Source of the DNA: Temnopleurus reevesii
Lineage: Eukaryota > Echinodermata > Echinoidea > Temnopleuroida > Temnopleuridae
Assembly (NCBI GenBank): GCA_036244855.1
Contig: BQKZ01000069.1
Location: 60,791 to 124,790 of the forward strand
Direction of reading: 5' to 3'
DNA: 64,000 nucleotides
This document shows, piece by piece, positions 62,140 to 64,000 of this stretch. The position numbers and the translations under genes were made by a program. The notes beneath the pieces are model-generated. The model was not told the DNA's origin. It did no database searches and saw only the letters and a list, made by a program, of their open reading frames with translations. Numbering within the stretch: position 1 is the stretch's first letter; the number at the start of each line of letters is the position of its first letter.

Positions 62140-62720
62140 TGGTGTAATATCATAAAACAGAAAATAGCACTAAAGCCTGTAGGGTAGGCTACATATTTGC
62201 TGATCAAAGAAACGCAGTGCATCCCCCGATAGCAAACTTTAGACACGGGCAAGGGATAAATGTTCATTAGTATTTGTAACCCTAATCAATAAACGAGAAT
62301 GATGAACCGTTCAGTCCCACATACACCCATTACCCTAGGCCAGGCCCAGAGAGAATCCATTCGTGTATTCATACCCTAGAAATGACAGGAAACCCCTACC
62401 AGGCCTCGGCAAAAAACAGACTCATACAGGATTGACGATTCTACAACATGGACCCGAGACGATATAAAATGACAACATCACAAATATTACGAGGGCGAAT
62501 GAAATTCTATTCGGCACGATCAATAAATCAATATCAACTGTGTATTAGAGATGATCAGAGCAGCGTAATATAACGCCGATTCTGACACCTCGCTGGAAAG
62601 ACTGATGATGGTGATATGCTCTCGAAGCCATGTTGCCATGCATCCTTCATCAAGTATACCAAGATCGATTATAGCTATATTATTATTAGGCCCAGGTTGA
62701 GGTAAAGCATGCTTCAAAAA
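62140..62720. promoter_or_regulatory. Candidate intronic regulatory element (longest island)
   Basis: About 0.55 kb without simple repeats, with scattered CpGs (ACGAGGGCGAATG, AACGCCGATTC, GACCCGAGACG) and AT-words such as CCTAATCAATAAACG and ATCAATAAATCAAT. The longest frame is 82 codons and anonymous. The role is inferred. Confidence 0.3.
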
Positions 62721-62724
62721 ATAT

Positions 62725-64000
62725 TTCTTGCTTGAATTAGACTTATCCATTTTCTCTATCAATAGCATTTTTTTAATTTTAATGTTTTTTCACATTTCAA
62801 AATCAAAATAGCAAACACGTCAAAACCTTTGACATTTGTTTTCATCCCCATGTCAAAATTCTACTAAGGAAAGTCAGGAGTGAAGGGGAACCCATTTTAC
62901 TTGTTTGCTTCTGCGCTCGAAATTTGGGTAGGATAACTGATTGATTAGAAAATATTGTATTTATATAATATCTTCTAAACACTTTGTTCAGTCCACCTAA
63001 CAAGCAGGAATACCCACCCTTTTCCTGTTAAAGAGCATCAACAACCAAGGAATTTCCTTTTTAATTGTGAAAATGCAGTGCATTTCTTTCTCTTTTGAGT
63101 ATGCCACATTCTCTCTAGCCCACTCCAATCCGCCTCATTGTTACAAAGAGTACTTTCAAGGTTAAATCAAGATCAAGGTTTAAAATCGTTTCTATTCCTC
63201 TCGTCAAACTCTTTACCTTTCAGGATAAAGGAACGAGAGAGGATTGACAGAACGTTTAACAGAACACAGCAGGTGGGATTGTAGTTTCCTTTCAAGGCAG
63301 TAGAATTCAACAATATCTCAGAAATAAGCAAACACGGGCCAACCCGAACGGGGGAATACTTGCGTACAATATTTAAATACATAGCGGAGCAATAACATTG
63401 ATGTTTAGCATGATACTTGAGCCCCCTGTGTCAATTTAGAGTTGCTCGGAATCGGTTTAAGAATGAGCGAGGTTTTTGCGTTCCCACGTTCACAGCAAAG
63501 GCGTTGAATGGTACCTGGCAGTGTTTGTGCTTGAAGATTATATTTTCCCGATCTTATAATATTACAAATTGAATTTTACAATCTATTTTCCGATCTGTAT
63601 GAAGTGAGGAAAAGGAAGGATTGAAATAGCTTTCCCATGGTCAATTTCCACAAACACGGAAGTAAAGGAAATGCCTGAATGCTCAGTGGCAACCTGCTAT
63701 CATACTTAAAAGTTACAAGCAGATCTGCCCGTTTGTGCAGTTTTACCTTCCTATTAACTTTGGGGAAAACGATAGTGATGAACATGACATGAAAGAAATA
63801 TTTTTGCAAGCCCCAGTCTGCTGTGACCTGCTGAGCTCCGTTTCCAAGGTCACTTTTTATTTCTCTCTCTCACTCTCCCTTTCGTCTTTTTTTTTTCTTT
63901 TTACCTCTTTTAATACACCACAGTCAAAACTTCCTTTGGTAGGGCTCACCGTTCTATTCTGCAAGTGTGAAAAATGATTTTAAAATAGCCCCCGGCGTGC
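62725..64000. other. Intronic DNA to the right edge
   Basis: Mixed composition, with a CpG-containing spot near 63330-63500 and a T/C-rich run at 63860-63905. No exon was recognised. Confidence 0.35.

Larger units (their letters stand above)
39072..64000 (-). other. Plexin intron upstream of the PSI exon (partial, at least 24.9 kb)
   Basis: This stretch ends at the ACAG acceptor (39072-39075 on the minus strand). No semaphorin-domain exon was recognised between here and the right edge, so the 5' part of the gene should lie to the right of the window. The interval holds AT-rich filler, purine-rich blocks, one clear dispersed repeat and several GC-richer islands. Confidence 0.5.

Noticed and set aside
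1..64000. CRISPR arrays, phage, operons or other prokaryotic systems
   Set aside because: There are no regularly spaced repeats, no dense coding and no ribosome-binding-site organisation; the DNA is eukaryotic.

Overview
This window is animal genomic DNA, almost all of it non-coding. It is AT-rich by eye, has no operon-like packing, and no open frame covers more than a small part of it. Microsatellites and long purine or pyrimidine blocks are frequent. The one coding element I can support is a single 113-bp exon on the minus strand (38959-39071). It has consensus splice sites on both sides and encodes a plexin PSI (plexin-semaphorin-integrin) domain. The window therefore appears to lie inside a plexin gene transcribed right to left, with at least 24.9 kb of upstream intron (39072-64000) and at least 38.9 kb of downstream intron (1-38958), unless short exons escaped me.

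Organism: an invertebrate is most likely, and I favour an echinoderm such as a sea urchin. The reasons are the dispersed 'ATAATAAT...TTATAGCGCATAACACA...TGCGCTTACACAG' repeat (clearest at 53583-53862, fragments near 278-330 and 14322), which resembles short repeats common in ambulacrarian genomes, and the general base composition. This is an inference from memory of repeat style and could be wrong.

Layout: 1-3000 holds a CpG-containing patch (770-1110) and a duplicated 0.2-kb block around a single N at 2681. One copy carries the left end of a Tc1/mariner-like transposon, which looks like two haplotypes joined in the assembly. 3960-20260 contains several strand-asymmetric purine or pyrimidine blocks, with minisatellites at 4315-4516, 8047-8280 and 9493-9576, separated by featureless AT-rich DNA. 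Islands of higher GC with CpGs, dense binding-site-like words and no simple repeats recur at 15225-15445, 18640-19080, 25495-25800, 27895-28080, 28970-29180, 32040-32290, 47870-48250, 48640-48905, 51370-51690, 54400-54620, 55435-55610, 61615-61740 and 62140-62720. I read these as candidate intronic cis-regulatory elements of the plexin gene or of a neighbour.

I found no rRNA, tRNA, CRISPR array, prokaryotic system or complete mobile element. The most interesting aspects are the long introns around one guidance-receptor exon, the candidate enhancer islands, and the insertion-bearing haplotype duplication.
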